Assembly (NCBI GenBank): GCA_009760855.2
Contig: WPIO01000021.1
Coordinates: forward strand, 122,001 to 186,000
Source of the DNA: Cristatella mucedo
Lineage: Eukaryota > Bryozoa > Phylactolaemata > Cristatellidae
Reading direction: 5' to 3'
DNA length: 64,000 bases
Positions within the stretch are counted from its first letter, which is position 1; the number at the start of each line of letters is the position of its first letter. Position numbers and translations under genes: made by a program. The notes beneath the pieces are model-generated. The model was not told the DNA's origin. It ran no database searches and saw only the letters and a program-made list of their open reading frames with translations. Below, one piece after another: positions 1 through 26,989 of this stretch.

Positions 1-846
1 GAGCATACAGTCGTCCCTTTAGACTTCACGCTTCAACTTTCGCAGCTTCAATCTATCACGGTTTTTCAAATATACTCATTAAAAAGTTGATCGTGAGAGC
101 GATAATGATACAGCATGCACTTGGTTATCTGAATCAATTATACACCCCTGTATTACAATTAAAATTAAAAGTATTTTACGTATGGACTGTAGGCCTATGT
201 ATTCAAGCACCCCCACAGATCCTTCAACGACAGGTGCAGCCGCTCGACCACTCCTTGTGTGTGGGCAAGAACTTTTCTCCAAAGAATCTGGTGTGGTGAA
301 ACCAAACCAATCAGAGCGTGCTGTTCACTGATTTTCTATCCTATCCTCTAAATGTACAATTAAATGTACAATGATAATAAATATAATATTCGATTCGTCT
401 AGTATGTCTTTTTTGCTTATTATAACTAATATATTTTTAATACAAGTGTAAGGATGACTAAAGGGATGTTATTTTATGTCCAGAGGGCTCAAATAATGTT
501 AAAACCGTATTTAGAGGGTCGTGAACAGGTTGCTATGCTCTAACTACGAATATATTTAATTTATAAATAAAGAATTCTACTTCGCCAAAATTCGCTTATG
601 GCAGTAGAGTTGGAACTGATTAACCACGATAAACGATGGACAACTGTATGTGCAGCCAACAAGTCCTGCCTTACGGTGTTTCACTGTGTCTAGCTATTAT
701 CGTACTGTGCTCACGAATCTCTGCATGAGGAGCGCTCAAAGTTAACCAGTGTGTGCAAGTGCCATCTTTCTTTGCAACTCCGTGCTGCTATCGCAGGTTC
801 CCTCGTGATCATGTCTCGTGGAATTGAATTAGCTGATGTTGCCACC

Positions 847-883
<37 letters not shown>

Positions 884-1898
884 CTGCTGCTCATGGACCG
901 TAGGTAAAAGGAAAGGTTTATTCGATGATGCATCTTCATTTATCAAATAAAAAAGTAAGGTAACTCTGAGAAATCCTCACGACGGCTTGCAATCCAGTGA
1001 CCCAATGAAGAACCAGACTTTTTATATATGTAATTGGGAGCATTTCGACTTTCATCCTAGGCTTGCTCCTGGACCTCTGTGCAGCAGCAGCAGCACTGCT
1101 GCTGGCCGTGAAGGCATTGAGGCACTCGAAAAACACTGATCCGTCTTCACAAAAGCTCATGTTAAATGAGCAAAAATATCGTCACAGCCTGGAATAACTT
1201 TAAAACAATTTAAATGTATGGCTTCATGCATAAAAATCATTAGCAGTGTGACAAGCCTCTAACTGTGAGTACTTTGTACTCACACTAATAGGCACCAATG
1301 AAAGTCAACTGCTGTCGTTTCCAAAAACTAGGCAACAGCCTTCGCAAAAGCCCAAAACCATTGAACGCGTAAGAAGTGGGTAGCTGTAAGCTGTAAGCTG
1401 GACCAAAAGAGGTAATAGTTGTCAGCAACCAAGGGACCAATCGCATATCAAGAGTAACCCTTCGGGAAAGCTGCTGTGCAGAGATGGCTCGCAGTTAAAT
1501 TACTCGCTTAGGACCCTATGGGCGTGTCTGCATGTGTGCAGCATGCACACAAGTGCATTCTTGTGCATGCATGCAGCCACGCCTGCACGCGCGAGGGTTT
1601 CAACAAAACCTGCATCCTCATGCTTGGACCAGCAGCAGCATGGCTGCAACGATTGAGCTATCCTGGCACCATGTGGTCGCCCTTGCTGCTTTAATCTGCA
1701 TGCCACTGCTACATACGGTTCATATTCGACGTCACCAATAATGGAAGCAAACGCCTCCATGAGTGAAAGAACAGCGAAGAAGCACACGTTTTCTCTAGAG
1801 CTGCTAAAGAGAGTTTGTTAAGCCGCTGCCCTGCGTGCTGCCGAACAGCAGGGCAGCCACAGTGCAGGAGCACTGCTCGCCGGTCGGCAGAGGCTCAC
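1..1898. other. Probable 3' part of gene A; exons unresolved
   Basis: The remaining exons of gene A should lie here or beyond the edge. A weak minus-strand candidate starts near 288 after CACCACACCAG and reads SLEKSSCPHTRSGRAAAPVV in phase 1. A Ser/Ala-rich frame near 1070-1130 lacks a convincing donor. Otherwise only AT-rich DNA and a CTG run are seen. Confidence 0.3.
851..891. repeat. (CTG)n trinucleotide repeat
   Basis: About ten uninterrupted CTG units followed by CTTCTGCTGCT. On the minus strand it reads as (CAG/AGC)n and could code for Gln or Ser, but no exon is established here. Confidence 0.9.
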
Positions 1899-16088
<14,190 letters not shown>

Positions 16089-16089
16089 C

Positions 16090-16955
16090 TATAAGAAAAA
16101 CGTCCGTCAGTGCACTTATCAACGTAGCCTTCGCTGACATTTGACTCAGTCAAGGTGCAAGCACCACGTTCGAAGCCAGTAGGAGCGCGTCGAAGCAGAT
16201 GAGTAGCATACACCAGGGCGCGAGGGCTGCAGTCGGCTGGGTCACAGCGCCTCCATCGAGAGTCGCCTCTCCAAGGTTGACTGGCAGGCAAGCACCGCGG
16301 GCGTATCACCGGGTGTGGCAAGGCCCGAAAGCACCTGCTAGCCACAGCAATTTCGGAGCTGGAGGATTCCCATCTACCAAAACCTCGATGATCAGCAGCC
16401 TAAGGAATAGCAACAGTAGGGCCTCTTCACTCATTAACCTGGAGCGGCAAACTAAAACCTTCAGATCGGCTGCTCTGCCGGCAGCACAGGCTCGTGGGCT
16501 CGGTATCGGCAAGCCGGGCCTTCCAGTGTACCTTCACTGCATCACGGCTGATTGCAAATTAATTTTGTGCACAACATGCCAATGAAAAGTACCTCGTCCT
16601 CGTCACATGCTCCCAGCAGGCAGAACTGCATTGAGGCAAGGTGGAAACGGCATCCCAGAATAGAAGGAGCTGAGTGCCCAGATTTCTCGATGAGAGACAG
16701 CAACCGCATCATTCACTGACTACATCGAGGTTTGATTAATACACTGCGGCTGGCCTGGGAATTTCTAGCAGTCGCTAGGTTGTACTCACTTGCCCCCTAT
16801 GGTCCTGGTTTTGTGGAGCTGGTATCTGCTTACGGTTGAGGGAAGCCGAAAGCTCCAGCTCCAGAGGAGTCGAGCTCCAAATGGAACGGAATGTCTCAGA
16901 ACAGACCGGAGCTCAGGTATGCACCATACTGCGAGCAGCCCTCACGTCAACGATA
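16090..16955. other. Upstream region of gene A, nothing definite
   Basis: Lies just 5' of the first recognised coding exon of gene A and may hold its non-coding exon and promoter. No TATA box or protein-coding exon is supported. Confidence 0.3.
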
Positions 16956-16957
16956 AT

Positions 16958-17050
16958 AATAATAGTAACGCATTTGATATAGTACCCTCAGAGAATTCAA
17001 TCTCTTTCTAGGCACTTTACATTTGCAGCAAAGAAAGCACAATCGAATGG
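16958..17050 (-). mobile_element. LINE family 1, 3'-tail fragment
   Basis: Minus-oriented tail: ATT-type repeat, then 'ctcagagaattcaatctctt' and 'aggcactttacatttgcagc', the family hairpin region. Confidence 0.7.
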
Positions 17051-17264
17051 TTGGTGGTGGCGGTGCTGTGCCACTATTAACCGACCGGACCATTCCTAGC
17101 CTGCAGTACTAATCACTTGCTTTTCAAATATGATCCATCGAGCCTTTGAAGGCTAACAAGCTTGGTGGTGATGATGCAACCAATTTTCTTGGATGAGTCG
17201 CACGGCCAACTGACTACAGTATGCCACTCGAGCTTTGATTGTTCGGTAGAAACTCTTCACGTCT

Positions 17265-17325
17265 TCAGAACACTCACTTAGTCCTTGTGGCATCGCAGTT
17301 ACAAATAGAGGATTACGTAGATTAG
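17265..17325 (+). mobile_element. LINE family 2, tail fragment
   Basis: 'cacttagtccttgtggc' followed by 'agttacaaatagagg' parallels the family 2 3' UTR. Short and diverged. Confidence 0.35.
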
Positions 17326-17467
17326 GCAGGGGATTTAGCAGAGTTGCAGGCAGAGGAGATAGATTACAGTGCATTAAACTTGCAAAACTTACAATGATTG
17401 GCATCTTACCAGCCTCGAGTGGACTCTCACAATTGATAGCCTAGCTCTCAAAATCGGACATGTACAA

Positions 17468-17560
17468 TTATAATGATAATACACTTGATAAAGCGCCCTC
17501 AGAGAACTCAATCTCTTTCTAGGCGCTTTACATTTGCTGCAAAGAAAAACAAGATCGTGG
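17468..17560 (-). mobile_element. LINE family 1, 3'-tail fragment
   Basis: Minus-oriented family hairpin ('gcgccctcagagaactcaat', 'taggcgctttacatttgctg') with an ATT-type tail at its left edge. It ends next to dispersed-repeat copy 2. Confidence 0.75.
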
Positions 17561-17639
17561 ATATGGCTCTTTCGAAGACCACCATCGAAGTGGATGCTGC
17601 CACCTGTTCGGCATGCTAGCTTCTTGTCGGCATTGCAGA

Positions 17640-18510
17640 ATGACTTGACAATTTGTATACATACGACCGAAATGCGGTCGATCGTCGTGTTCTAAGGGAG
17701 CAGCTAAAAAACAGAGTTATAAAAAAGCGAATGCCTAAAAAGCATATAAGATCTCCTCAAGAGGCTGCCTGCCAGAATTATCTTGCCATGTTGGATGGAG
17801 CTAACGAGTTCTGCACTGACAATTGTATCAATTTCTTTAGTGACAGTTCATGCTGGATGGTGTCATCTAGGTAAAGTTCTACGATGAGAAAACAATGCCA
17901 TTAAAGCAAGTTGGGCTTAACCTAAAGGACAAAAACAACGCAAATATGTGCATAGAACAGACCAGCTTGAAATTGGTGCCACTCCAAAATTGCTGAGCAC
18001 TCACGAGAGCTTGATAGCCCTCCCTTCTAGCACCTCTATAGCTTTCCTGTAAAGCTTCCAGGCCACGTGGTCTTTGTCAACGTCTACGTTGAAGCATGCC
18101 TTCGTGTTTGTCTGGCCGAAAAAAAGATCTTTCTGACAGCTTCCTTGCACATTCCGACTCTTGAGCCCCGTTCTCCTTTGCAGTCTGTACAGGCTACTTA
18201 CTCTAAACCTGCCTCTGAATTCAATTCACCCAGCCTCTCCTTCCTCACTGTCTCTGTCTACTTGCTCATACATCGATCCGTTTAGCTCTATCTTTCTCTC
18301 CCTTTCTCCCGGCTACCCCTCCATCTCTCCTCTTCATCTCTCTTGCGCACATGGCTAATGGCTCGTAATGCTATGGCATCACACAGCAGCACTCGCATTA
18401 CAAAAAAGTTTGTTAGTGCTTTTGCACAAAGCCCCATCGCCTTACAAAGCAGGACCAATGCATCACCGGCCTGCCACTTGATCCAATTCAGAAGGGATAT
18501 GGGGGGTCGC
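17640..18510 (+). repeat. 0.9-kb dispersed repeat, copy 2
   Basis: Second copy of the repeat at 6985-8010, without the expanded microsatellite (only a short 'tctttctctccctttctccc' tract near 18290). A plus frame at 17653-17874 stays open for 73 codons and a minus frame shares ELSLKKLIQ-like peptide with copy 1. Function unknown. Confidence 0.7.
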
Positions 18511-18619
18511 TGCTGCCACAGGTTTGTGCCCAGTTTGCTATCATCCTCAAGCCTGCACTTCTTCAGGCTATAACGCAAGCAATGGATCATAAAATAATTC
18601 ATTTATATATATATATCCT

Positions 18620-19250
18620 TTTGGAGCATACCAACTCAAGGGACGGTCTCTTAAGGACTTGAGGTTGGTTAGAGGCACAGCCGAGAGACTTAAGTCTTGA
18701 GATCTCATAGTGCGAAGCTAAGCCTGATTCGGAAGTATTTCAGATAGGTATTCTGGAGTAAGAGAATGGAGAGACCTCAAAGTCAGCGACAGAACCTTGA
18801 AATAGATGTGCTCCTTGATGAGGAGACGGTGCAGGTCGGTGAGAAGTGGTGTAATGTGGCTATTGCTACGATCATGACAAATATGCTTAGCTGCCGAGTT
18901 TTGCAATATCTTTAAGGGTTTTATGACAGAGACATAAAGATATGTGAGTAATAAAACACATTAGGTGAGCCGTGATGGCACACTTGGTAAGGCGGTTACT
19001 TTTTAAGTCCTCGGTCCCCAAGTCGTGGGTTCGAATCCTGCAGTGGGTTATCCTTTATTGCCACTGCAAACTGTGGTGATAGCTGTAAAGGCTCTTATGT
19101 CTCGAAACAAAAGAGGCTGTTAAATCAGCTAGTATTTTGTTATTAGTCGAGACGGGATGCCATAAATGCATGGACCAACTTGGATGTATTATTCTTGTCT
19201 AACCAGGCCCAAGTTGTTGCAATGTTTCGCCTTTTGAAATTGAGCCAGTT
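18620..19250 (-). mobile_element. LINE family 1 copy split by a SINE
   Basis: Minus-strand RT C-terminal region: 19250-19145 reads ...TSKLVHAFMASRLD and 18906-18718 resumes with QNSAAKH...HITPLLTDLH. In intact relatives these blocks are separated by only about 60 bases. Here the gap is filled by the plus-oriented SINE-2 at 18955-19140. Confidence 0.7.
18955..19140 (+). mobile_element. SINE-2 (tRNA-derived), nested in a LINE
   Basis: Head resembles a tRNA gene: A-box-like sequence at 18976-18995 and a perfect B box GGTTCGAATCC at 19028-19038. The body (tcctttattgccactgcaaa, then an aggctgttaaatcag block) is shared with copies at 31.1 and 38.75 kb. Inserted into an older minus-strand LINE family 1 copy. 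Confidence 0.75.
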
Positions 19251-19294
19251 TAGCAGTGGTGCTGCATCTTCGTCTTGTGAAGGGTCATCCCTTC

Positions 19295-20925
19295 TACGGT
19301 TCCTATCGAAGACACTGGAACGAGTCGTGGCAGACCAGCTGAACTCGTATATCGAAACTTCACACCTAGCTAGTAAGCTCCGGTCTGGCTTCAGAGCTAA
19401 TCACTCCACGAAGTCAGCATTGCTTCGGGTGTATAATGATCTTCATAGGAATGCAGACTTGGTTAGAGTAGCTCTTCTTGTTTGCTCCATCTTTCAGCAG
19501 CTTTTCATACTATCGATCACCAAGTCCTTCTCGAGCATCTTGAATCTCTCTCGGGCATCACTGGTACTGCACTGAAATGGTGCAGGTCCTATCTCAGTGC
19601 TAGACTCTAGAGTATTGGTGTGAACTTAGAACGATCATCACAGAAACCACTAAATTATGGGTTACCTCAGGACTCTGTGCTTGGTCCGGTTCTTTTCACG
19701 GTTTATGCTCTTTCTCTTGCCAATGCGATTTCAAGCCACAATCTAGGCTTTCACTTCTATGCAGATGGCACTCAGTTGTACCTTCGCTTTGATCCCTCCC
19801 AGCCCTCTATAATAAGTAAATACTAGCTGATTAAACAACCACTTGTGTGTAACGACCGAAGAGCCTTTACGGCTCACACCACTGCCGCTAGCATGTCGGA
19901 TTCGCTAAACTCACTTGCTGCAAGTAATGATGACATCCACGCATGCGTGACACCAAACTTTCTTAAATTGAATGATGATAGAATCAACTTACTAGTAATG
20001 GGCAAATCAAATATGATTCAAAAATTGGAAAACCAAACAGTCCAAATCGCCTCTGCCAGCATATCTCCCGTTGAATCTGCAAGAAATCTGTGTGCCATGT
20101 TCCAACGCGACCTGTCATTAGACGATCACATCTGCTCCACAGTCAAGACTGCCTACTTTCTACAGCTACGTAGCATTGTTAAAATTTGGGTTTGCTTAGA
20201 TGGGAATACAACATCTAAATTGGCATTCGTGACATTCCATCTCGACTTCTGTAACTCATGGCTAGCTGGTCTACAAGCCAGTGCAATCAGGCACCTACAG
20301 TAGGTGCAAAATTCCTGCTTGCCTGACTTGCCTGTCGTGAGCGTCACAGTTGCCACATCACATCGCCTCTCGCCGGCCTCCACTGGCTCCGAGTTAAGCA
20401 TTGCTTCGGCTTCAAGGCTCTGTCGCTCACTTTTATGTCTCACCATTCTTTGGCTCCAGCCTACCTATCAGATCTACTCCATCATCGTGCTAAGCATCAT
20501 ACCACCTGCTTTTCGGAATCTAATCGTTTACCTACACCTGGTAGGAAACTCATCTTCTTTGGAGGCCATACCTTTAGTTCGAATGCTCCCAAGCCTGGAA
20601 CTTACTTCTGACTGGCATCACGACATCCCCTGAGTTGACGAAATTTAAATAGAAGCTTAAAACGCACCTATCTGTCACAGCATTTAATGGGTCCCATGTG
20701 ATTCATCCTTTGTGTGCTTATGTTTGCTGACACTGTGCATGCTGCCACTAGCCATATATGCATGCTGACCATGTGCATGTCACCTCTACAATGTTATGCT
20801 TGTTGTTATTGAGCATGCTACCAACCATTCGATTATGCTTCCTTTGCAGAAAATTGAAAGTGCCAAGAAAGAGGTTAGGTTCTCTGAGGGCACTATACAA
20901 AAGTATGATTAATACTATTTTGGAA
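19295..20925 (+). mobile_element. LINE family 1 copy, plus strand, decayed RT
   Basis: Frames read FLSKTLERVVADQLNSYIE, RSGFRANHSTKSALLRVYND, LPQDSVLGPVLF and HFYADGTQLYLRFDP, so the catalytic YADD is YADG. FLKLNDDRINLLVMGKSN and the remainder of the RT C-terminus follow, with frameshifts. The 3' UTR ends near 20925 with a diverged hairpin ('ggttctctgagggcactat'). It abuts an oppositely oriented family 1 copy. Inactive. Confidence 0.8.
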
Positions 20926-21481
20926 AGGGACATTCAAATTGTATGTTAGATGCTACAGGAGATAGGCTAAACATGTCCAATTTTAGGGTTAGGTTTTCAA
21001 ATTTCGGAGTCACACTAGGTTTGCCCATAGCCAGCATTTTGGTTTTTCGCCATTCACTTTGGAAACTTGGCTGCCATTCAAGTTCGGACTCTAGCAATAA
21101 TGGGAGTGGAGTTTAAATTGCGGGAAGGCAATGCGGGATCAATGCGCACATATATGTGTATGGAATCTGTATAGAAATGACAGGTTAACCATGAAAGCCC
21201 TGCTAACGCATCACTTGAGAAGTCACGCTAGATCGGTATCGATCGTTTTCCATCAATCCCTACCCATAGCCAAACCACTGTAGTTGCAGTACGCTAGAAA
21301 CGGCCAGTGTGGTTAGCACTCGCTCGAAATACATGAGAATAGGGAGAACAGTGAAAAGGATTAGTTGCTTTAACTACAGTATTACATCTGTGTGCAGATA
21401 TATTGTCGGCTCACTTCTCTGCAGTGGTTAGTTGGCCTGAACGAAAACCATAACGAACGGCTAGTCCTAATATTCTACGAG

Positions 21482-21830
21482 GTGATAATAATAATAATAG
21501 TAATACATTTGCATATCGCCCTCAGAGAGCTGAATCCCTTTCTAGGCAATTAATGGATGGTGTATAGAAAGCATTACCGAGTGATTTGTGGTAACATCCG
21601 CAAGCTGCTGGCATAGTGTAAGCAGGTACGTGCACACGAAGGACGAATCACAAAGACCTACCAAATGCTGTAATAAACAGGTGCGTTTTAAGATTCTTTT
21701 TAAATGTCGCCATGTCAGGGAACGTTGAGACGTGAGTTGGTAGTGAGTTTCAGGCTGTGGGAGCATAGGAACTAAAGGCACGGTCTCCAACGGTTTTGAG
21801 GTTTGTATGAGGTATGGTTAAAGAGGTGAG
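21482..21830 (-). mobile_element. LINE family 1, 3' UTR fragment
   Basis: Starts at the left with ATA/ATT repeats, then 'cgccctcagagagctgaatc' and 'ctttctaggcaa', followed by 3' UTR sequence similar to 12.6-12.9 kb (gacgaatcac..., aactaaaggc). Confidence 0.7.
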
Positions 21831-22039
21831 GCATGCAAGTGTCTGTTTTATTATTGCAATACTGGTGCTTGACAGGAGCTCGGTGATTGCCTACTTCATA
21901 TCAATACGTGATTCTGAAGAAATGCAGGCTGTTCTTCGTTGAAAATTAGACTGGCCGAACTTGCAGTACCGGCATCGTAGCCTACTTTGTTATCTGAACA
22001 CCAGCAGCCATGGGTAGTCATAAAATAACCGCTCCTGGG

Positions 22040-24180
22040 TCACGATCAGCTCTAGTTGGCCAAACAACAAAATATACGCTCCCTGGATGCTCACAGGTGT
22101 TGCTACTGTAATAGACGATTGCGGAACCTCGACCTAACGCCAACTCCAACCGTCAGTTGTCGGAGGCCTAACTCGCCCTTGCTACCACCCCCCCTCCCGT
22201 TTAGCGACCAGCTACGACAAGCCACGGCGCCACACGGCAAGTGAAAGGGATTACCTTAATCGAGCGACCGCAGAGACTTTCGCATGATCAGTATTCCAAT
22301 TCGAGGCGATGGCTGGCCGCTCAGGATGCGACCCCCTCCGTAACCACGGCGACGCTTGGCGTCGGTTTTAATGGGTTCCTAACCAGGGGCTCGCCACGAG
22401 CTCATTGTGCTCTCCGGCTTGCTTTGGAAAGGAGGCAAAATGCGGGAAAAAATGCTGGTGGTTGTAAACAACAACAGCTATCGTTTTCTTTCAGTCAGCT
22501 CATCTAGTTGATTAATAGGGACTTATGGCGAGCTCCGAAGCTAAACGCGGGACGCGCTAGAACCCGGCACCCTCAGTGCTCACTATTTAAGCAAACAGGT
22601 GCTCACTTCGATTGCCCTCGCCGGTCCAAAGGCTTCGGGTGCTTGCGGAGCAGCCTTGCGGGAAATCTCCGTCTCCTTTCGCATAACAGAGCACCTGTCT
22701 GCTATTCATATAGACCTGTTAATCGATCGTCCCATACAGTGCGACCAATCACCTATAAAGGCGAGTGCACAGCAGGCTCTGCCTCGATCAATCTGGCAGG
22801 TAAGAGCAGCCGTCGTTGAACAGCAGGCGAACGTACTGGGGCTGCAAGGCTAGTCATGAGCAGGCTACTCCAAAGATACCTACACCAGTTCGAGTCCCCA
22901 TTGCCGAGAATGCAATATTTAGCCCCCCCCCCCCCCCCACCCATCCCCTCCAGGAAGCACGGCAGCCACCCTCGCCCACCCCACCCCCCTACTTTCCGGC
23001 GGCTACGCGGTTCCTAGAAAGGACCAACTGGGCTTAGAGGGCTGCTCTCGAGGCTTGTCGGGCGATACCCACTCGCCGTTCCTAATAGGTGCGCCAGTTT
23101 CTTATGAAGTCTAAATATGTCTGTCTTGCGGCGCACATTCGGCGCGACAGTTCATTCCCTCCAGAAATTGTGCGCGTAATTTATTTGGGGATAGCTAAAG
23201 GGGCTGTTCCGGGCAGCGTGCCGCTTAACGCAGCTCTTTTCAGCAGAGCGGGTCAACCAATTTTCTATGCGGGCCAGAAAGCTTACGGTAAAAAGTTGTT
23301 GGGCCGGTGCGAAGTTCTCGCAGCTATTCGAGGACGGCTTTCAGAGTGGGGGGCCTGACACTTTTTTTAAGGAGCCGATCACGTCAGTGGAGACTGTAAA
23401 GGGGATAACTTACGGCAATTACAGACAGGCTCGAAGATGTGAGGCCGAGTGGTACTTCGCGTTCGTCTTGTCGCTTCAAGCGCTTCACATGAGCTGCAAG
23501 TTTCTCTTTAAAGACGCCCAGCGGGTCTGACGTGGTACTGCAACGGCTCTCGCCTCTTGCTCCGCGGAGCCCCCATGGCTTTAGCGGATTTTAAAAGCTG
23601 CGGCTAAAGAGACTTCCAGCGAGACGCGCCACTCGGCGCCCACTTGAATGGGTGGTTGAATCGCTAATGGGGAACGTGCCAAAAATATTCTTAGATTGAG
23701 CTACGTAAGATTAACTCGCAGACAGCCTTGCGGATCCATTCTCACATTCTCAAGACTGCCCACATCTGAGGAACAGATTATTGAGCTCAGCGTCGAGCTC
23801 TGCATTCGTCGAAGTGCGCGCGCCACATCTTCACGGCTAGATAGCGAGCAGCTGACTGACCAGGCATCATCGAAATAGCGAGGCTTTTGCTACCAATGAT
23901 CTTGATACATGCGGTCTTCAATCATCACAATTTTAGTAACTGCAAAACCCGGCAGCCATCCTTCGAGGTCCCTTCGATATTTATTTGTTACGAACGCGCT
24001 CTTGCGGCTTCTGAACTAAAGTCCTTTGCCGCAAACGTAGTCAGCGCACGTGACTGTTGCTTGTCCCTAGACGCACTTGACAAATACCTGTACAGCTGGA
24101 GCCTTGTAGCAGTGCTAGAGTCGCTAAAGCTGCAGCGATACACGCGGGTAGGCCCGGTAGGCCGATAGTAGTAGTGCAAA
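22040..24180. other. Unique sequence, no gene recognised
   Basis: Mixed GC content, one C-run at 22921-22938. Several 60-100-codon frames have no motif or splice support. Confidence 0.4.
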
Positions 24181-24234
24181 GGTGGTGGTAGTTTAATTTT
24201 GATGGTAGTAGTTTAAACTATTACCATCAAAGGA

Positions 24235-24385
24235 TGGTAGTAGTTTATTTGCATAGCGGTTGAGGTGCTCGCCCCAACCAAGGTCTGGCCCAGATCTTGT
24301 GCTTGAGCCCAGTGGCATATGTGAAGCACCTGAACAGAAATTTGGTTCTATTAGGACGCTTTACAAATGAATTACATTTTGTATT
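24235..24385 (+). mobile_element. SINE-1, diverged copy
   Basis: tRNA-like segment 'agcggttgaggtgctcgccc', then 'aaccaaggtc', a B-box-like 'tgcttgagcccag', and the LINE-like tail 'gaagcacctgaacagaaa'. Plus orientation, 5' end lost. Confidence 0.55.
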
Positions 24386-24389
24386 GCGG

Positions 24390-26985
24390 CTGGCGACTAG
24401 TAGGTGCAGGACCAATCTACGCTGTCATGCGAACAGTAGCGGAGCACTATAGCGACGAGAGCGCTCACACTTAACGTACGTAAGTCTATACTCATAACGC
24501 AGATTAGTCCTTTTGACAGCAACGAATGGTTGCAGGTGTTCAACAGCGGCCATGACGTACACCAACGGATTGGTGGCCTCGAGCTCAAATCAGCTTAAAT
24601 TCCCTAGGATAACTCCGGAAACGTGACTCGCTGCATATCTCACGGCGCATGCTTTTATGCGGCCTCTGCAATAAGTTATCGCACAATCGGTTCCTAGCCC
24701 TCGCAATTCAGGAGCCGCGAATAATGGCTATCAGCCATACTCGGGGCGATTTAGCTCGCCGCCGCTTCAGCGTTTAGCCTTCACCTCCCCCCCCCCAAAA
24801 AGCCTTCACGAGCAACGAATTCTAAGAGATAGGTTAGAGAGAGGCTTGTCAGATGGCGGACCGTCGGCCTGCTGCTACGAGCTGCTCCACTAGAGGGCGC
24901 TGAGTGACTTTTTTTAGATTGAGCTAAATGCAGCCATCAGCAGCAGGCCGTCGATATGCACTTTCGGGTAAGCCTCCAGAGAGGGCCGGCATACTCTTTT
25001 TAAGCGGCATCCACATCGTCAGTGTGGCTGATGAGGAAGTTCTTCACAGGCATTTCTCAAAAGGCCAGCTGGTGGTACGCAGTTCAAGGCTCTCAAAATG
25101 GTAGACACACTTGTTCTTGGCGTGTCGTAAGAGGCCTCCTGGTGGTACGCATTTCTCCCGGCGCTTCCTGCTGTGCAAGAACGCCTTAAGGCTCAAGCTT
25201 AACAACTGAAGCGAAGTACAGTTTAGCGTTAAACTAGTGAGTTTCTAAATGGACTGAAGGGTCTTCCGAGAGGATTGTAAAGTGAAGGTCTTAACCTTGT
25301 GTCGCGCCGCTAAAGGGCGATGTTTAGCCTCGAATCCTCGCCACAGTCCAGCCGATGCTGTTGGCTTGGCATTTGAGCCTTGAAGCTCATCATGACCTTC
25401 TCGATAACTAGCTGCGCTGTCGCAGAGCTCAATGGGACGTCAAACATGAGAAAGTTGATGATGGTGAAGGAACGGCGCATCCGTATTTCCAAAATTCCCA
25501 AAGACAGCTGCGCTAAACTGTCGTCGCTAGCTGAGGCGCGTCGAAGTCTTGGCATCGAGGCATCGTTTAACTTGCTACTCTAGGTGGGATTCGCGAAGCT
25601 AACCTCTAGTGAGGGTTGACCTCTGACTAGTGACCTCTAGTTAGCCTGTGAGCACTATATAGGTGCACTTCCTTCGATGCAGCTGCAAAAAATGCTGAAT
25701 CCGTCATTCCGAGGCTTCGGTTATTCGAGGGGCGAATTCGAAATACAGCAAACGCGTCACACTTTTTTACTTCCTTGATGAGTTGAACGTCTATCGTTCA
25801 AAAAGGCTGCGCGTGAAGCCCGCTGACTGCAAGCAGGCAACGTGAGAGTATTTGCCCTAACGAACCAATTGTGACGGGCTAAGCGTAGTCACTTGAATGG
25901 ACCCTGCCTACCCTAAAAAGACTGACAATGGAGGGTACTAAATAATAGTTCTAAGAGCGAGCAACCTGTAGCCCTCTCTCAGGCCCCCCCGTTCGTTAAG
26001 CCGAGTTGGATTGGCAAAAGGTTGCCCTAGTTGCCATGTGAATGGACGCGCTTCCACAGCTCAGTTGACTCTTGAGGCTGACAAGAGATTTGGTCAGTTC
26101 TTTCCGCCCGGAGCGATACAGTATCCCATAGCGACACAGTGGCCGCGAGGCTATAGAATGACATCGAGCTGCGGCCCTCACCTCTCCGCTTCCAAGCTGC
26201 ACGCACCCAGATAGAGCTTGCAGCGTCTCCCAAGACTGGATGGATTTTAGCAGCCCTTCAAACGAAACCGCCCCTTAATTTAGCAGATCCTTTAAGCCCG
26301 TTACGCTATGTAATTTCCACCTGTCGATTCAACTGAATGCACCTGCACACACTCTCCCCCCGCTCGAGTGATAAAACAAAACGGGTTGGCATCGTGTGTT
26401 TTTCAAAGATTGGTTACTAGCGCACATTCACAATTGCTCAACGAACACGTTCCTTTTAAAAGTCGCCCAGCGGCGGCGGCAGCCTCTTCGGTGAATAAGT
26501 GCCATTTCGTAGCTGAAGCATTCGAGATTGTGTGATACAGGTTCAATTTAAATTGTGAAAAACCCATCTCGACTATATGCCTTCGAACGCAGTGGCAGCA
26601 GGGAAAACGGCTGAGGCGAGGAGCCTAAATCTCATGGGCGCAGGCAGTTCGTTTTATGTAAATCTACTGGCTGCTCAGCCGCTTGACGTCGGCTCATCGG
26701 TCAGGCTTGTTTTTCATTCCACACTTCGCAAGACATTCGCATGCTCATCTGAAACGCTTCGGTTGTCAAGCAGACACCGTTCGAAGCAAGAGGCGAGCAA
26801 ACTTGATGGATTGTCGGGGTCTGTTCCTGCGAGCGTTATCAGAACGTGCCTTTGATCCAGGTCAAGGAGTGGCAAGCGCGGCACCAAGTGAGGCCGCTCC
26901 TCCTCGGTGGCTCCTCAACATTCGGCTGCCGCGATCCTGGCTGAAGCACCGCGACCGCGTCGCTAAAGGCTGCGCGTCAACTTCC
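24390..26985. other. Unique sequence, no gene recognised
   Basis: If gene F is real, its downstream exons should lie here on the minus strand; none was found. A minus frame at 25310-25555 looks protein-like but lacks splice support. Confidence 0.35.
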
Positions 26986-26989
26986 TAAC

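Noticed and set aside
1600-1690. Candidate gene A exon 13 (acceptor GTTGCAG, donor GATGCAG|GTTTTG)
   Set aside because: The phase fits but it would be only 11 codons of Ala/Met-rich peptide; evidence too thin to annotate.
18955-19040. Possible genuine tRNA gene
   Set aside because: It has A and B boxes but continues into the SINE-2 body shared with two other copies and lacks a cloverleaf acceptor stem.
25310-25555. Protein-like minus frame with MRRSFTIINFLMFDVPLSSA
   Set aside because: No convincing acceptor or donor, and an opposite-strand frame is equally open; kept only as a note.
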